64,000 nt of DNA from Terriglobia bacterium (GCA_025363475.1 JANYDS010000023.1:124001-188000), one strand, 5' to 3'; positions 8,600-19,283 are shown, counted from the stretch's first letter. Program-made: numbers and translations. The notes: generated by a model from the letters alone, not told the origin.

Positions 8600-9547
8600 A
8601 TGAAGGGTTTGACCGATGTTCCGGGGATACTGGTGGGCCATGCGACGGACTCTTCCGCACTGACTGGCTGCACCGTAATTCTGTGCGGCAGCGATGCGAC
8701 AGGGGGCGTTGATGTTCGCGGGTCAGCTACAGGGTCGTGCGAACTGGAAACATTGAATCCGGGAGCGGTCGCGCCTAATTTACACGCGATTGTGCTGGCA
8801 GGCGGCAGTGCGTTTGGCCTGGAAGCCAGTTGTGGCGTGCGCCGGTGGCTTGAAGGTCGCGGGATTGGATTTTCGGCCGGGCCGACGCATGTCCCGATCG
8901 TACCGTCAGCGGTTATTTTTGATCTTTCTTTGGCAAAGGCCGGTGTGCGGCCAACGCGCGAAATGGGCGAAAAAGCGGCTGCGGCGGCGAACAGCGGGGC
9001 GGTAGTCGAAGGCAATGTCGGTGCCGGAACCGGTGCCACAGTCGGCAAAATTTTCGGTATGAAGCAGGCCATGAAGGGCGGTATTGGCAGCGCGTCTCTC
9101 ACGCTGGGTTCGGGAGTGGTTGTGGCTGCGCTGGTAGTGCTCAATCCGCTCGGCGACATTATTGAAAATGGCAAGGTAATCGCTGGAGCACGTAAGTCGC
9201 CAACCAGCAGGGAGTTCGCGGATTCGGCCATGTCGATGCGGCATGGCGTAAAAAGAACGGCTTTTGGCGGCGGTAATACCGTGCTGGCTGTGATTGCGAC
9301 GAACGCACGTTTCGACCGGGTGCAGACGAACAAACTTGCGGCGCTGGGCAGCCTCGGCATGGTTCGAACTATTTCGCCGGTGAATACGATGGCAGACGGC
9401 GACATCACCTTCGCAATTTCGCTGGGTAAAGAGAAAGCCGATGTGGATGAAGTGGGTGTAGCCGCCGCTGAGGCGCTGGGGATGGCTGTAATTCGTGCGG
9501 CGCGGGCAGCTAAGACTTCAGGCGGCGTGCCGGGCCTGGCCGGGTAA
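8600..9547 (+). CDS. P1-family (DmpA-like) peptidase/aminopeptidase
   Basis: 315 residues. The opening MKGLTDVPGILVGHATD, the TGGVDVRGSA and VLAGGSAFGLEA blocks and the GNVGAGTGATVGK motif are typical of family S58. The self-cleavage site region GGIGSAS (about 155-161) supplies the Ser that becomes the N-terminal nucleophile of the small chain. Members cleave N-terminal residues or beta-peptides; the substrate here is unknown. ATG 8600 matches the family start; upstream sequence in the same frame does not. Divergent from mlaE with 45 bases between the chosen starts. Confidence 0.88.
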   Translation: MKGLTDVPGILVGHATDSSALTGCTVILCGSDATGGVDVRGSATGSCELETLNPGAVAPNLHAIVLAGGSAFGLEASCGVRRWLEGRGIGFSAGPTHVPIVPSAVIFDLSLAKAGVRPTREMGEKAAAAANSGAVVEGNVGAGTGATVGKIFGMKQAMKGGIGSASLTLGSGVVVAALVVLNPLGDIIENGKVIAGARKSPTSREFADSAMSMRHGVKRTAFGGGNTVLAVIATNARFDRVQTNKLAALGSLGMVRTISPVNTMADGDITFAISLGKEKADVDEVGVAAAEALGMAVIRAARAAKTSGGVPGLAG

Positions 9548-9564
9548 CGGAAACCTCCGCAAGC

Positions 9565-10818
9565 TCAACACTCGACTGTATTGACGGCTAGTCCGGCAAG
9601 CGAAGTTTCTTTGTAGCGACTTTGCATGTCGAGGCCGGTCTGGTACATGGTCTTAATTACCTGATCCAGTTCGACGAAGTGGCCTTCGGTTTCCTGCATA
9701 GCCATGCGGCAAGCCATGATGGCTTTTACGGCACCGACGGCGTTGCGCTCGATGCAGGGGATTTGAACCAGTCCTCCAATGGGGTCACAGGTCATGCCGA
9801 GGTGATGCTCCATGCCGATTTCCGCCGCGTGTTCGATCTGGCCGTTGGTCCCGTCGAGCGCCGCAACAAGGCCTGCGGCGGCCATGGAGCAGGCAACTCC
9901 TACTTCTCCCTGACAGCCAACTTCGGCCCCGGAGATTGAAGCGTTCTCTTTGTAAAGAACTCCAATTGCGGTGGCAGTCATCAGGTAACGGAAGATGCCT
10001 TCGGCGGTGGCGCCAGGGTGGTAACGAAGATAGTATTCACCTACCGCAGGGATAAGTCCTGAAGCGCCATTGGTGGGCGCTGTGACGACCCTTCCGCCCG
10101 CAGCGTTTTCTTCGTTGACTGCCATGGCGAAAACGTTGACCCAGTCCATCACAGCCAGGGGGTCAGCACTACCGCGTTCTGTCAGCCGGCGTGCCAGCGC
10201 GGGCGCGCGGCGGCGGACTTTCAACCCGCCGGGGAGAATGCCTTCCGTGATCAGGCCCCGCCCCATACAGGCCTGCATGGCATGCCAGATACGGTCGACA
10301 TAATCACGGACTTCCTGCTCGGTGTGCCATGCCTTTTCGTTCTCCAGGACGAGTTTCCAGATCGGCATGTTGTACCGCAGGATTTCGGCACCCGATTCAA
10401 AGGGGTAAGGCACGGGCAGCTTCGCACCTTCATCTGCCTTCTGCCCTTCGCGCAGAATGAAGCCGCCGCCGATGGAGTAATAGACAACGCTCGGACCGGG
10501 TGTCGCAGTGAAGCGCATGGCGTTGGGATGGCCGGGCAGCACCATGTCTTTGTGGAAGATGATTTCCGCCAGCGCCTGAGGCTCTTTGTCAGGCGCGACA
10601 GTTTCCGGGGATTCGCCAGCGAGGCCCAGTTGGATGGCGCGGTCAGTGCCATGGCCTTTCCCTGTTAACGCGAGAGAACCGTAGAGTTCGGCGCGAATGG
10701 TGCAGGGGGTGCCGTCCAGGCTGAGAGCGAATTCGCGGGCAGCGCGCATCGGGCCAACGGTATGTGAGCTGGACGGCCCGATGCCGATCTTAAAAAGCTC
10801 GAAAACGCTTGTTTTCAC
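9565..10818 (-). CDS. sdaA: L-serine ammonia-lyase (single-chain, iron-sulfur type)
   Basis: 417 residues. Converts L-serine to pyruvate and ammonia using a [4Fe-4S] cluster. The beta-type N-terminus has [13 protein letters not shown]; the alpha-type C-half has [34 protein letters not shown] and [20 protein letters not shown], which carry the cluster cysteines. The GTG start overlaps the cimA stop (GTGA), so it is translationally coupled to the branched-chain amino acid operon. Its pyruvate feeds both citramalate and acetolactate synthesis. This placement is unusual (see findings). Confidence 0.93.
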   Translation of the reverse strand: MKTSVFELFKIGIGPSSSHTVGPMRAAREFALSLDGTPCTIRAELYGSLALTGKGHGTDRAIQLGLAGESPETVAPDKEPQALAEIIFHKDMVLPGHPNAMRFTATPGPSVVYYSIGGGFILREGQKADEGAKLPVPYPFESGAEILRYNMPIWKLVLENEKAWHTEQEVRDYVDRIWHAMQACMGRGLITEGILPGGLKVRRRAPALARRLTERGSADPLAVMDWVNVFAMAVNEENAAGGRVVTAPTNGASGLIPAVGEYYLRYHPGATAEGIFRYLMTATAIGVLYKENASISGAEVGCQGEVGVACSMAAAGLVAALDGTNGQIEHAAEIGMEHHLGMTCDPIGGLVQIPCIERNAVGAVKAIMACRMAMQETEGHFVELDQVIKTMYQTGLDMQSRYKETSLAGLAVNTVEC

Positions 10819-12359
10819 TGAAGGCGCATAAGTTCAAGCCGAAGAGCGTCCACCAGGGCATTCCAGCTGGCTTCAATCACGTCGTCCGAGACGCCGACGG
10901 TCGACCAGCTCTTTTGGTGATCAGACCATTCGACAAGTACACGCACTTTGGCGTCGGTACCCTTTTTAGTATCCAACACTCGCACTTTGTAATCGATCAG
11001 ATGGACTTCGCCGATGCTGGGGTAGAGTTCCGAGATGCAGTTGCGCAGGGCAACATCAAGAGCGTGAACGGGGCCGTGGCCGGTGGCTGTGGCAGTGTGG
11101 ATGCTGCCTTTGGCTTTCACTTTTACGTCGGCGGTGGCATGGCCGGATTTGATGGACACCTGCCAGTCTTCCACGTCAAAGAAATGGACATCGGGATGCA
11201 GTGCTTCATGCACGAAGAGCTCGAAGGTGCCGTCAGCGGTTTCCAGATCGTAGCCATCGTGCTCAAGGTCTTTGACCCGGGCAAGCAGGTCGCGCCGGGC
11301 TTCGGGCGAAAGGGTATCCGCAAGGCCGTGCTGGCGCAGACGATAGACGACATTGCTCTGGCCCGAAAGATCGCTTACCAGCACGCGCTGGCGGTTGCCG
11401 ACCAGATCGGGAGAGATGTGTTCGTAGGTGGCAGAATCTTTGAGCACCGCGCTGACGTGGATGCCGCCTTTGTGGGCGAAGGCGCTCTTGCCTACATAAG
11501 GCTGATCGTTGCGCAGGGGCAGGTTGGCCAGTTCCGCAATGTACCGGCAGGCGGCAGAAAGTTCCTGCAGCTTTTCCGGCCCGATGGTTGTATGGCCGCG
11601 TTTGAGTTCGAGATTGGCAATGATCGAGGCCAGGTTTGAATTGCCGCAGCGTTCTCCATAACCATTGAGACAGCCCTGGACGTGCGTGGCACCGTTGTCG
11701 ATGGCCGCGATGGCGTTGGCCACCGCTACATCTGAATCGTTGTGGGTATGGATGCCGAGGGTGCCGTCGAAGCGCGCCCTGATTTCAGCCACAATCTTGC
11801 CCAATTGGTCTGGCAGTGTGCCGCCATTGGTGTCGCAAAGGCAGAGAACATCGGCACCGGCTTTCTTCGCTGCTTCGAGCGTGCGGAGCGCAAAGGCAGG
11901 GTTGCGGATGTAGCCATCGAAGAAATGCTCGGCATCGTAGACCACCTCTTTGCCATGGGCTTTGAGGTAGCTGACAGTGTCGGAAATGATGGCGAGATTT
12001 TCGTCTTCCGTGATGCCCAAAGCTTTGGCAACATGGAAATCCCAGCTCTTACCGAAGATGGAAATGACCGGGGTTCCGGCTTCCACCAGCAACTGGACGT
12101 TACGGTCTTCTTCAACAGGATTCTTCGCAAAGCGCGTGGAGCCGAAAGCCGTCAGCTTTGCATGCGTGAGCTTTAGGCCCCGCGCGCGCTCGAAGAAATC
12201 CTTGTCTCTGGGATTGGAACCGGGCCATCCGCCTTCAATGTAATCAATACCCAGCTCATCCAGTTTCCGTGTAATGAGGATTTTGTCCTCCACGGAGAAG
12301 GAGACGGCCTCTCCCTGCGTGCCGTCCCGGAGAGTGGTATCGAATGTTTGAATGCGCAT
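10815..12359 (-). CDS. cimA: (R)-citramalate synthase CimA
   Basis: 514 residues. Condenses pyruvate with acetyl-CoA to citramalate, giving isoleucine without threonine. The HMGL-like catalytic domain has [12 protein letters not shown] at about 5-16, [20 protein letters not shown] and [16 protein letters not shown], followed by the C-terminal LeuA-type allosteric domain (about 370-510). The GGWPGSNP block and overall length fit the CimA subgroup rather than LeuA; leuA itself is not in the window. It starts 12 bases after ilvC and overlaps sdaA. Confidence 0.92.
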   Translation of the reverse strand: MRIQTFDTTLRDGTQGEAVSFSVEDKILITRKLDELGIDYIEGGWPGSNPRDKDFFERARGLKLTHAKLTAFGSTRFAKNPVEEDRNVQLLVEAGTPVISIFGKSWDFHVAKALGITEDENLAIISDTVSYLKAHGKEVVYDAEHFFDGYIRNPAFALRTLEAAKKAGADVLCLCDTNGGTLPDQLGKIVAEIRARFDGTLGIHTHNDSDVAVANAIAAIDNGATHVQGCLNGYGERCGNSNLASIIANLELKRGHTTIGPEKLQELSAACRYIAELANLPLRNDQPYVGKSAFAHKGGIHVSAVLKDSATYEHISPDLVGNRQRVLVSDLSGQSNVVYRLRQHGLADTLSPEARRDLLARVKDLEHDGYDLETADGTFELFVHEALHPDVHFFDVEDWQVSIKSGHATADVKVKAKGSIHTATATGHGPVHALDVALRNCISELYPSIGEVHLIDYKVRVLDTKKGTDAKVRVLVEWSDHQKSWSTVGVSDDVIEASWNALVDALRLELMRLQ

Positions 12360-12371
12360 GGAGTTGAGCGG

Positions 12372-13409
<1,038 letters not shown>

Positions 13410-13439
13410 CTAAACCTGGGATTTGTGAACGTGCGTAAC

Positions 13440-13961
13440 TTAAACCGCAACCGGGGTTGAAACGGGAGGCTGCAGCCGGAGTTTGCGGGCTTCGAGCGAC
13501 ATGGAAATGGCGCCGGAGCGAACAACATCAGTCTCGCCGTAGCTGCGCATGACATCGACGAATTCATCCAGCTTGCCGGGTTCACCGGTGGCTTCAATGG
13601 CGAAGCCTTCGGTTGAAGAATCCACTACGCGGGCGTGGAAAATTTCGGCTTCCTTGATGACAGCAGTACGCGTTTCCTGGCTGCAGCGCACACGAACCAG
13701 AACCATTTCGCGAATCACGGCCGGGGTTTCCGACATGTCCGATGCCTGGAGCACGTTGATTAGCTTGTTCATCTGCTTGATGACCTGCGTGCGCAGACGG
13801 TCTTCCACATCAACCACGATGGTCATGCGGGAAAGTTCCGGGTCCATCGTTTTGGCGACCGTGAGGCTCTCAATGTTGTAACCGCGGGCAGCCAGAACAC
13901 CGGTAACGCGAAGCAGCGCGCCCGGTTTGTTTTCCATTAACAGCGAAATCGTTTGCAGCAT
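13440..13961 (-). CDS. ilvN: Acetolactate synthase small (regulatory) subunit
   Basis: 173 residues (IlvN/IlvH family). The N-terminal ACT domain (about 4-78) starts with the typical ISLLMENKPGALLRVTGVLA and contains RGYNIESLTVA. The C-terminal ALS_ss domain contains VLVRVRC and ARVVDSSTEGFAIEATG. It binds the large subunit and gives valine feedback inhibition. It starts five bases after ilvB ends, so the two subunits should be made together. Confidence 0.96.
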   Translation of the reverse strand: MLQTISLLMENKPGALLRVTGVLAARGYNIESLTVAKTMDPELSRMTIVVDVEDRLRTQVIKQMNKLINVLQASDMSETPAVIREMVLVRVRCSQETRTAVIKEAEIFHARVVDSSTEGFAIEATGEPGKLDEFVDVMRSYGETDVVRSGAISMSLEARKLRLQPPVSTPVAV

Positions 13962-13966
13962 TTTTT

Positions 13967-15706
13967 CTAAACTCCCACCGGTTCTTTAGGGCAGAACACC
14001 ATGTCGTAAATCGCTCCACCGGCGGGAACCATGGGGTACACGTTTTCATCCGGCGTCACTTTGACATTGAGCAGGTAGGGGCCGGGTTCATTGACTGCTT
14101 CGAGCAGTGCGCTGGCCAGTTCCCAGGGTTTGTCAATCGTCCGGCCCTTGAAGCCGTAGGCTGCGGCAAGTTTCTCCGCGTCCGGGAAGCAGTCGAGCGT
14201 GATGGCACTGAGCCGGTTGTTATAGAACAGCGTCTGCCACTGCCGCACCATGCCGAGTACGCCATTGTTCATGACGATGATCTTGATGGGCAGCGCATGC
14301 GACGCGATAGTAGCCAGTTCTGAGAGCGACATCTGGAAGCCGCCATCTCCAGAGATGGAGAAGACCAGTTTGTCCGGCCGGGCCATCTGTGCACCAAGAG
14401 CCGATGGCATGCCGAAGCCCATGGAACCCAAGCCGCCGGAGTTGATCCAAAGCCGCGGTTCGTTGAAGCGGATTAGCTGTGCCGCCCACATCTGGTGCTG
14501 ACCAACGTCTGAACAGACGATGGCCTGACCACCGGACAGCCGGTCAATCTCTTCCATCAGGTGCTGAGGCTTGATCTCAGTATCCGAATGCGGACAGTCG
14601 TAAGGGCGCTCTGCCTTCCACACTTTGATCTGTTTGTGCCAGGTGGTCCGCGCCGGAGCTTTCACGGCTTTCGATTCCGCTTCGAGTTCCTGCAGATTCT
14701 TGATGAGCTTTTGCAGGACGCGTTTCACATCGCCCACGATCGGAATATCAGGGATGCGGTTCTTGCCGATTTCCGCCGGATCGATATCCACGTGGATCAC
14801 GCGGGCATGTTTGGCGAAGGTGTTGAGCGAACCCGTGACACGGTCATCAAACCTTGTACCCAGAGCGATGAGAAGATCGCAGTCAGTAAGCGCCATATTC
14901 GCCGCATAGCTGCCGTGCATCCCCGGCATGCTGATGAAATTCGGATGGCCGGAAGAAAGTGAACCAAGCGCCATCAGCGTGCAGACTGCAGGCAGGTTGG
15001 CGGTCTCCACCAGTTCTGTAAGCTCGGCTGAAGCGTTGGCCGCGATGATGCCCCCACCTGCGTAAACCAGAGGCTTTTCGGCTTCCCAAATCAACTGGGC
15101 AGCGCGGCGGATCTGGCCCGCATGGCCTTCGGTGAACACCTTATAACCGGGCAGGTGAACGGACTCAACAGGAACATAATGGCTGCGTGCCTGGAACACG
15201 TCTTTCGGGATATCCACCAGCACCGGACCCGGCCTGCCGCTGGCTGCGATATAGAAGGCTTCCTTGATGATCTGCGGCAGTTCCTGTACGTTCTTCACCA
15301 TGAAGTTGTGCTTGGTGCAGGAGCGTGTGATGCCGAAAGTATCCGCTTCCTGGAAGGCATCGCTGCCGATGAGCTTGGAGTGAACCTGCCCCGTGATGGC
15401 GACCAGGGGGATGGAATCCATCATGGCATCAACCAGGCCGGTCACCAGATTGGTGGCTCCGGGGCCGGAAGTCGCGCAGCAAACGCCTACCTTGCCAGTG
15501 GCGCGTGCATAACCTTCTGCCGCGAAAGCCGCGTTCTCTTCGTGACGCACGAGGATGTGGCGGATATGGTGGTCATACAGGGCGTCATAAAAGGGAAGCG
15601 TTACGCCGCCCGGGTACCCGAAGAAACATTCGACGCCTTCACGGGTAAGGCATTCCAGCAGAATTTCCGCGCCGGTCATGAGCTTGCCGTCCATCTCGGT
15701 ATGCAT
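13967..15706 (-). CDS. ilvB: Acetolactate synthase large (catalytic) subunit
   Basis: 579 residues from ATG 15706. TPP enzyme that joins two pyruvates, or pyruvate with 2-oxobutyrate. The start region MTGAEILLECLTREGVE is typical, with the catalytic Glu in VRHEENAAFAAEGYAR and a C-terminal TPP site GDGGFQMSLSELATI...NNGVLGMVRQWQ. The ATG at 15706 has AGGAG at 15718-15722 (spacing 11). An in-frame ATG at 15730 would add eight non-family residues. First structural gene of the ilvBNC-cimA-sdaA operon, downstream of the leader and terminator at 15763-15911. Confidence 0.95.
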   Translation of the reverse strand: MHTEMDGKLMTGAEILLECLTREGVECFFGYPGGVTLPFYDALYDHHIRHILVRHEENAAFAAEGYARATGKVGVCCATSGPGATNLVTGLVDAMMDSIPLVAITGQVHSKLIGSDAFQEADTFGITRSCTKHNFMVKNVQELPQIIKEAFYIAASGRPGPVLVDIPKDVFQARSHYVPVESVHLPGYKVFTEGHAGQIRRAAQLIWEAEKPLVYAGGGIIAANASAELTELVETANLPAVCTLMALGSLSSGHPNFISMPGMHGSYAANMALTDCDLLIALGTRFDDRVTGSLNTFAKHARVIHVDIDPAEIGKNRIPDIPIVGDVKRVLQKLIKNLQELEAESKAVKAPARTTWHKQIKVWKAERPYDCPHSDTEIKPQHLMEEIDRLSGGQAIVCSDVGQHQMWAAQLIRFNEPRLWINSGGLGSMGFGMPSALGAQMARPDKLVFSISGDGGFQMSLSELATIASHALPIKIIVMNNGVLGMVRQWQTLFYNNRLSAITLDCFPDAEKLAAAYGFKGRTIDKPWELASALLEAVNEPGPYLLNVKVTPDENVYPMVPAGGAIYDMVFCPKEPVGV

Positions 15707-15762
15707 GTTCTTTAAAACTCCTGGTAACATCTTTCCAACCGTTTGCGCGCTTCGCGCAAACG

Positions 15763-15802
15763 AAAAAAGGCCACCAGCCGGGTTTTACCCCTGCTGATGG
15801 CC
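15763..15802 (-). terminator. Intrinsic terminator (attenuator) before ilvB
   Basis: Read on the minus strand, GGCCATCAGC (15793-15802) pairs with GCTGGTGGCC (15769-15778), a 10-bp stem with one G-U pair. Inside it a GGG:CCC extension closes a TAAAA loop. Six T residues follow at 15763-15768. It lies between the leader peptide and ilvB, so it would stop the operon unless its 5' arm is held in the alternative pairing described for the leader. A second hairpin with a 9-bp stem follows at about 15740-15762, just before ilvB. Confidence 0.85.
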
Positions 15803-15825
15803 TCGGATTCTAAACTGCCCGATAA

Positions 15826-15837
15826 CCTCAGAAGGGG
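15826..15837 (-). promoter_or_regulatory. Antiterminator arm of the ilv attenuator
   Basis: Minus-strand CCCCTTCTGAGG, covering the last leader codons and stop, can pair with CCATCAGCAGGGG at 15788-15800, the 5' arm of the terminator. The pairing has eleven base pairs, one mismatch and one bulged A. A ribosome resting at the leader stop would cover this arm and allow termination. A ribosome stalled at the early Val codons would leave it free. This is inferred from sequence complementarity only. Confidence 0.6.
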
Positions 15838-15911
15838 ACGGATACTACGACTACTACGATCCCTGATACAGGGACTGTCGCGGTAATTCGTCCTGAGAGG
15901 CTAAGGAGCAT
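15828..15911 (-). CDS. ilv operon leader peptide (attenuation)
   Basis: A 27-residue ORF ending 26 bases before the terminator stem. It reads MLLSLSGRITATVPVS followed by GIVVVVVSVPF. That is eight Val (five consecutive, codons 19-23), three Leu, two Ile and two Thr, exactly the amino acids whose charged tRNAs control ilv operons. The arrangement mirrors the Val-rich ivbL leader of E. coli ilvBN. A weak GGAAG lies seven bases before the ATG. The codons include an internal 6-bp hairpin (TCCCTG/CAGGGA). It was found by reading the leader, being too short for normal gene calling. Confidence 0.85.
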   Translation of the reverse strand: MLLSLSGRITATVPVSGIVVVVVSVPF

Positions 15912-15961
15912 TGCTGAACTTCCAGTGTAATGTTGAAGTTTCGGAAATGCAAGCAGGCCTG

Positions 15962-15990
15962 TGTATAAATAATTTTTATGGAATCGTCTA
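15962..15990 (-). promoter_or_regulatory. Candidate promoter of the ilv operon
   Basis: On the minus strand, TAGACG (15985-15990) and TATACA (15962-15967) are separated by 17 bases in an AT-rich stretch, about 50 bases before the leader ATG. A perfect TTGACA at 16000-16005 and a second candidate pair, TTGCAT/TACACT with 17-base spacing (15924-15952), also exist. Which one is used cannot be decided from sequence. Confidence 0.4.
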
Positions 15991-16038
15991 ACAGGAAGCT
16001 GTCAACGCCGACTGATAGGATAAATTCTTCCACCCAAC

Positions 16039-17025
16039 ATGAAATCCCGAGTTCTATCAGGCGTTCAGCCTTCCGGCAACCTCCACATCGGCAATTACCT
16101 TGGCGCGCTTGCGAACTGGGTAAAAATTCAATACGACTACGAGAGCATTTTTTGCATAGTCGATCTGCATGCGATCACGGTTTACCAGAATCCGGAAGAA
16201 TTGAGGGCGAAGGTCCGCGAGTTGGCGGGCTTGTTCCTCGCCTCGGGAATTGACCCTAAGCAGTCGCGAATTGTGGTGCAATCCACCGTGCCGGCGCACG
16301 CAGAACTGGCGTGGCTGCTCACCTGCGTTACTCCGATGGGATGGCTGGAGCGGATGACGCAGTTTAAAGCCAAATCAGCTGCGCAGGAATCAGTTGGGGC
16401 GGGGCTCTTTCAGTATCCGGTCCTGATGGCTGCTGACATTTTGCTGTACCAGGCCGGGATTGTACCTGTGGGTGAGGATCAGACCCAGCACCTTGAACTT
16501 GCGCGCGATATCGCCCAGCGTTTCAACTCGCTCTATGGTGAGACGTTTGTGATGCCCGCCACCAGCCTTCCTCTTGTGGGTGCACGCGTTATGGGTCTTG
16601 ATGACCCTACAACAAAAATGAGTAAATCGGCCCAGGGTGCCGGCCATTTAGTCGCGCTGCTGGATCCGCCGGACCGCATCCGCAAGACGATCATGCGCGC
16701 TACAACCGATTCAAATCCGGCCGTTGATTTCGAAACGATGGGACCCGGCGTTGCGAATCTGCTGGCTATTTTTCAGGCGTTTGCCGGCTGGAGCAGCGAC
16801 CAGATGCGCGCTCATTTTACCGGTTTGCGCTATGGTGATCTAAAAAAACAGGTGGGCGAAATGGTGGTGTCGAAACTCGACCCCATTCAGCAGCGGTTCC
16901 GTGAGATCACCGCTGATCACAGCTATGTGGATCAGGTGCTACGTGACGGAGCTGAAGCCGTTGCGCCTATCGCCAATTCCACGGTGCAACTGGTGAAGCA
17001 ACGGATGGGCGTCTTTACCTGGTAA
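16039..17025 (+). CDS. trpS: Tryptophanyl-tRNA synthetase
   Basis: 328 residues, normal class I TrpRS length. It has SGVQPSGNLHIGNYLGAL with the HIGN signature (about 16-19), the tryptophan-pocket block QYPVLMAADILLY, GEDQTQHLELARDIA and the KMSKS loop. It charges tRNA-Trp in the cytoplasm. There is no obvious Shine-Dalgarno before the ATG. It diverges from the ilv operon across the ~130-base region holding the candidate ilv promoters; a Trp-specific leader or T-box was looked for and not seen. Confidence 0.97.
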   Translation: MKSRVLSGVQPSGNLHIGNYLGALANWVKIQYDYESIFCIVDLHAITVYQNPEELRAKVRELAGLFLASGIDPKQSRIVVQSTVPAHAELAWLLTCVTPMGWLERMTQFKAKSAAQESVGAGLFQYPVLMAADILLYQAGIVPVGEDQTQHLELARDIAQRFNSLYGETFVMPATSLPLVGARVMGLDDPTTKMSKSAQGAGHLVALLDPPDRIRKTIMRATTDSNPAVDFETMGPGVANLLAIFQAFAGWSSDQMRAHFTGLRYGDLKKQVGEMVVSKLDPIQQRFREITADHSYVDQVLRDGAEAVAPIANSTVQLVKQRMGVFTW

Positions 17026-17066
17026 GGCTTTGAAGCCGGCAAAATTTACAAGCTGCGACTGCGGCT

Positions 17067-19283
17067 CTAATGAAGTCGGAGTTCATTCTCAATATCGATC
17101 AGAGCCTCTTCACGACGGCCAGCGATATCCAGATCCCGTTCCAGCCTTTGTAGTGCGACGCCGATGACATCGCGATGATGCAGCCGCGCACCAAATGTTC
17201 CGCCGCTCATTTTTAGCCACAGGTTGTGCAGGCGGTCAACATCTTCCGGCCAGAGCCGTGGCGGATGAGGGCCAAGGTTTACGAAAAACGGCGGCTTGCC
17301 CTCGGTAACTACTTCGAGTGAAAACGGATGTCTGGGTTCTGCCAGGCCTTCCCATGCCAGGCCAATCCTTCTGGCCAGTTCTTCAGATTCCATCTTCATG
17401 GAACCACCGGTTACAACTCTCGTAGCTTGTAATTTGGCCGCGGTCTGCACAATTGCTTCAAAGGCGTTGGTACTCGGTACGACCAGCAACTCAACGGTCT
17501 TGCCCTCTTTTTCCGCCATGATGACGACTTTTGAAAACAACTCGCGTTCGGTATCGGTGAATAGCTGGGTCTGTTCCAGCTCAACACCAGCCGTACCACT
17601 CAGAATCTGACGCACTGTCATCACAACGATGTCGTGCCGTCGCATATTGGTCTTGTGAACCACGCTGCGCAGGTGTGAGAGATTGTTCGGGTCGCGAACG
17701 GCGACCAGGATACAACCCTGACGGGCATTGAGACTGTCGGTCGCCACTTCCGGCTGCATTTCGAGGTTAAACTCTTCGAGGCCTTGTTTCGTCCCGGCGT
17801 GTTTGCGCCGGTTGATGCGCTCAGAGATGGTGAAGACAACGAAAAGAACCAGCGTAAAGATGATGCCGTAGATGGTCGCTATCTGTTTGGAGAAGAGGTT
17901 AGCTACCGCGACCAGACCGAGAACAGCAGTTGTGATGCCGAGCCCGATCGGGATTTCAACTCCGCCCACCCGGATGTTCAGCCCGACCTTATATTCCTGA
18001 TCGTGCCGCTTGTAGCGCAGCACAACTACCCCGATCGCCTGCAGGAAGAAGCTCCAAACCACACCAAATGCGTAGGCTTCACCGAGGACAAAAACATTGC
18101 CCTTGCTGAGCAGGATTGTGATGACCTGCATGATGCCTGCAATGTGGATCATGCGGTGCGTTGTCCCGTAGCGGCTGTGGGGCTTGCGGAACCAGTCCAC
18201 CAAAACGCCGTCCTCTGCAACCCGGTTCATCACGCCATTGAACCCGATCATTGATGTATTCACTGCGCCTGACAGGATCAGGACGCCGACAATTACCACG
18301 AACACGTGAAAGGTAAGCCGCAAAACTTGCGGTCCGGCCAGATGCATCGCCAGGCCGCCCAGCAAATTGTTCACATACTGTGGCCGGATGCTGTCAGGGA
18401 TGATCATGCCCGCAAACAGCGTAATCAAGCCGGTGGAAACTGCGGCGTAAGCGCAAACGATGTTACCGGTCAGCTTGAGATTTTTCAGTTTGGGATAAGC
18501 GATTTCGCGGTAAACTTGGGCCAGTGTTTCAAAGCCGCTCATTGAGAGCAGTGAATGTCCAAAAGCAATCAAGATTGCGACGGCTGGCAGTTTCGGCCAG
18601 AACGTACCTTTGAACCAGCCGAGCGCATCTTCACTGAAATGGATATTGGAAAGGACGGGGGCGGGCGGAATCTGCGCCGGACCACCATTGATCATCAGTG
18701 TAATCGGGCACCAGATCAGGAAAAGCACAACCATCACCGTCGTGATTTGCATGATACGCAGAGCCTTCCCGCTCGATTCATGCATGCCCTTTAAGTTCAG
18801 CCACCAAAAATAAATCGTGACAATCACGGCAAAGCCCGCTGAAAACAGATCCGGCGAGACTTTGACTGAAAGATGAAGGAGACCTGCCGATTCATTGAGC
18901 AGGCCAGACATGTACTGACCCGCACTGACCACGCTGATGGGTCCGGTGAGGATGTAGTCAAACAGCAGCGCTGAGACCGACAAACGCGCCATAAACGGAC
19001 CCATCGCGTCGCGCACTACGACGTAAACGCCGCCGCGAACGAACATGCTGCTGCCCTCAATGTAGACAGAGCGCACTGCGAAGCTGAACAGCATCACCCC
19101 GAGAACGAACCAGGGCGCGGCCTTGCCGATGGACTGCTCCGCAATGCCGCCCGCGTAAAACGCTGATGACGCCAGATCGCTCAGTACGATCGCCGCCGCG
19201 CGCCAGAAAGAAATGAACGCGAGTGCGACTGTCGTCGCGACTACTACTTTGGCACCTTGTCGTGTTGCCGGGTGAGAATCCAT
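17067..19283 (-). CDS. KimA-like APC-superfamily permease (second copy)
   Basis: 738 residues. About twelve membrane segments fill residues 1-470. A ~260-residue cytoplasmic C-terminus follows, with an alternating beta/alpha UspA-like part (ILVAVRDPNNLSHL ... VVTGGSMKM). N-terminal features VLSDLASSAFYAGGI, MFVRGGVYVVVRDAMG and SVSALLFDYILTGPISVVSAG line up with the APC fold. They resemble B. subtilis KimA (a c-di-AMP-controlled potassium importer), though an amino acid substrate is not excluded. It is about half identical by eye to the upstream copy and 30 bases behind it, with GGGAG as ribosome site. Confidence 0.8.
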   Translation of the reverse strand: MDSHPATRQGAKVVVATTVALAFISFWRAAAIVLSDLASSAFYAGGIAEQSIGKAAPWFVLGVMLFSFAVRSVYIEGSSMFVRGGVYVVVRDAMGPFMARLSVSALLFDYILTGPISVVSAGQYMSGLLNESAGLLHLSVKVSPDLFSAGFAVIVTIYFWWLNLKGMHESSGKALRIMQITTVMVVLFLIWCPITLMINGGPAQIPPAPVLSNIHFSEDALGWFKGTFWPKLPAVAILIAFGHSLLSMSGFETLAQVYREIAYPKLKNLKLTGNIVCAYAAVSTGLITLFAGMIIPDSIRPQYVNNLLGGLAMHLAGPQVLRLTFHVFVVIVGVLILSGAVNTSMIGFNGVMNRVAEDGVLVDWFRKPHSRYGTTHRMIHIAGIMQVITILLSKGNVFVLGEAYAFGVVWSFFLQAIGVVVLRYKRHDQEYKVGLNIRVGGVEIPIGLGITTAVLGLVAVANLFSKQIATIYGIIFTLVLFVVFTISERINRRKHAGTKQGLEEFNLEMQPEVATDSLNARQGCILVAVRDPNNLSHLRSVVHKTNMRRHDIVVMTVRQILSGTAGVELEQTQLFTDTERELFSKVVIMAEKEGKTVELLVVPSTNAFEAIVQTAAKLQATRVVTGGSMKMESEELARRIGLAWEGLAEPRHPFSLEVVTEGKPPFFVNLGPHPPRLWPEDVDRLHNLWLKMSGGTFGARLHHRDVIGVALQRLERDLDIAGRREEALIDIENELRLH

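Noticed and set aside
15731-16038. T-box riboswitch before ilvB or trpS
   Set aside because: No T-box sequence (TGGNACCGCG-type) or specifier stem was found; the leader instead shows a short Val-rich ORF and terminator, which fits attenuation.
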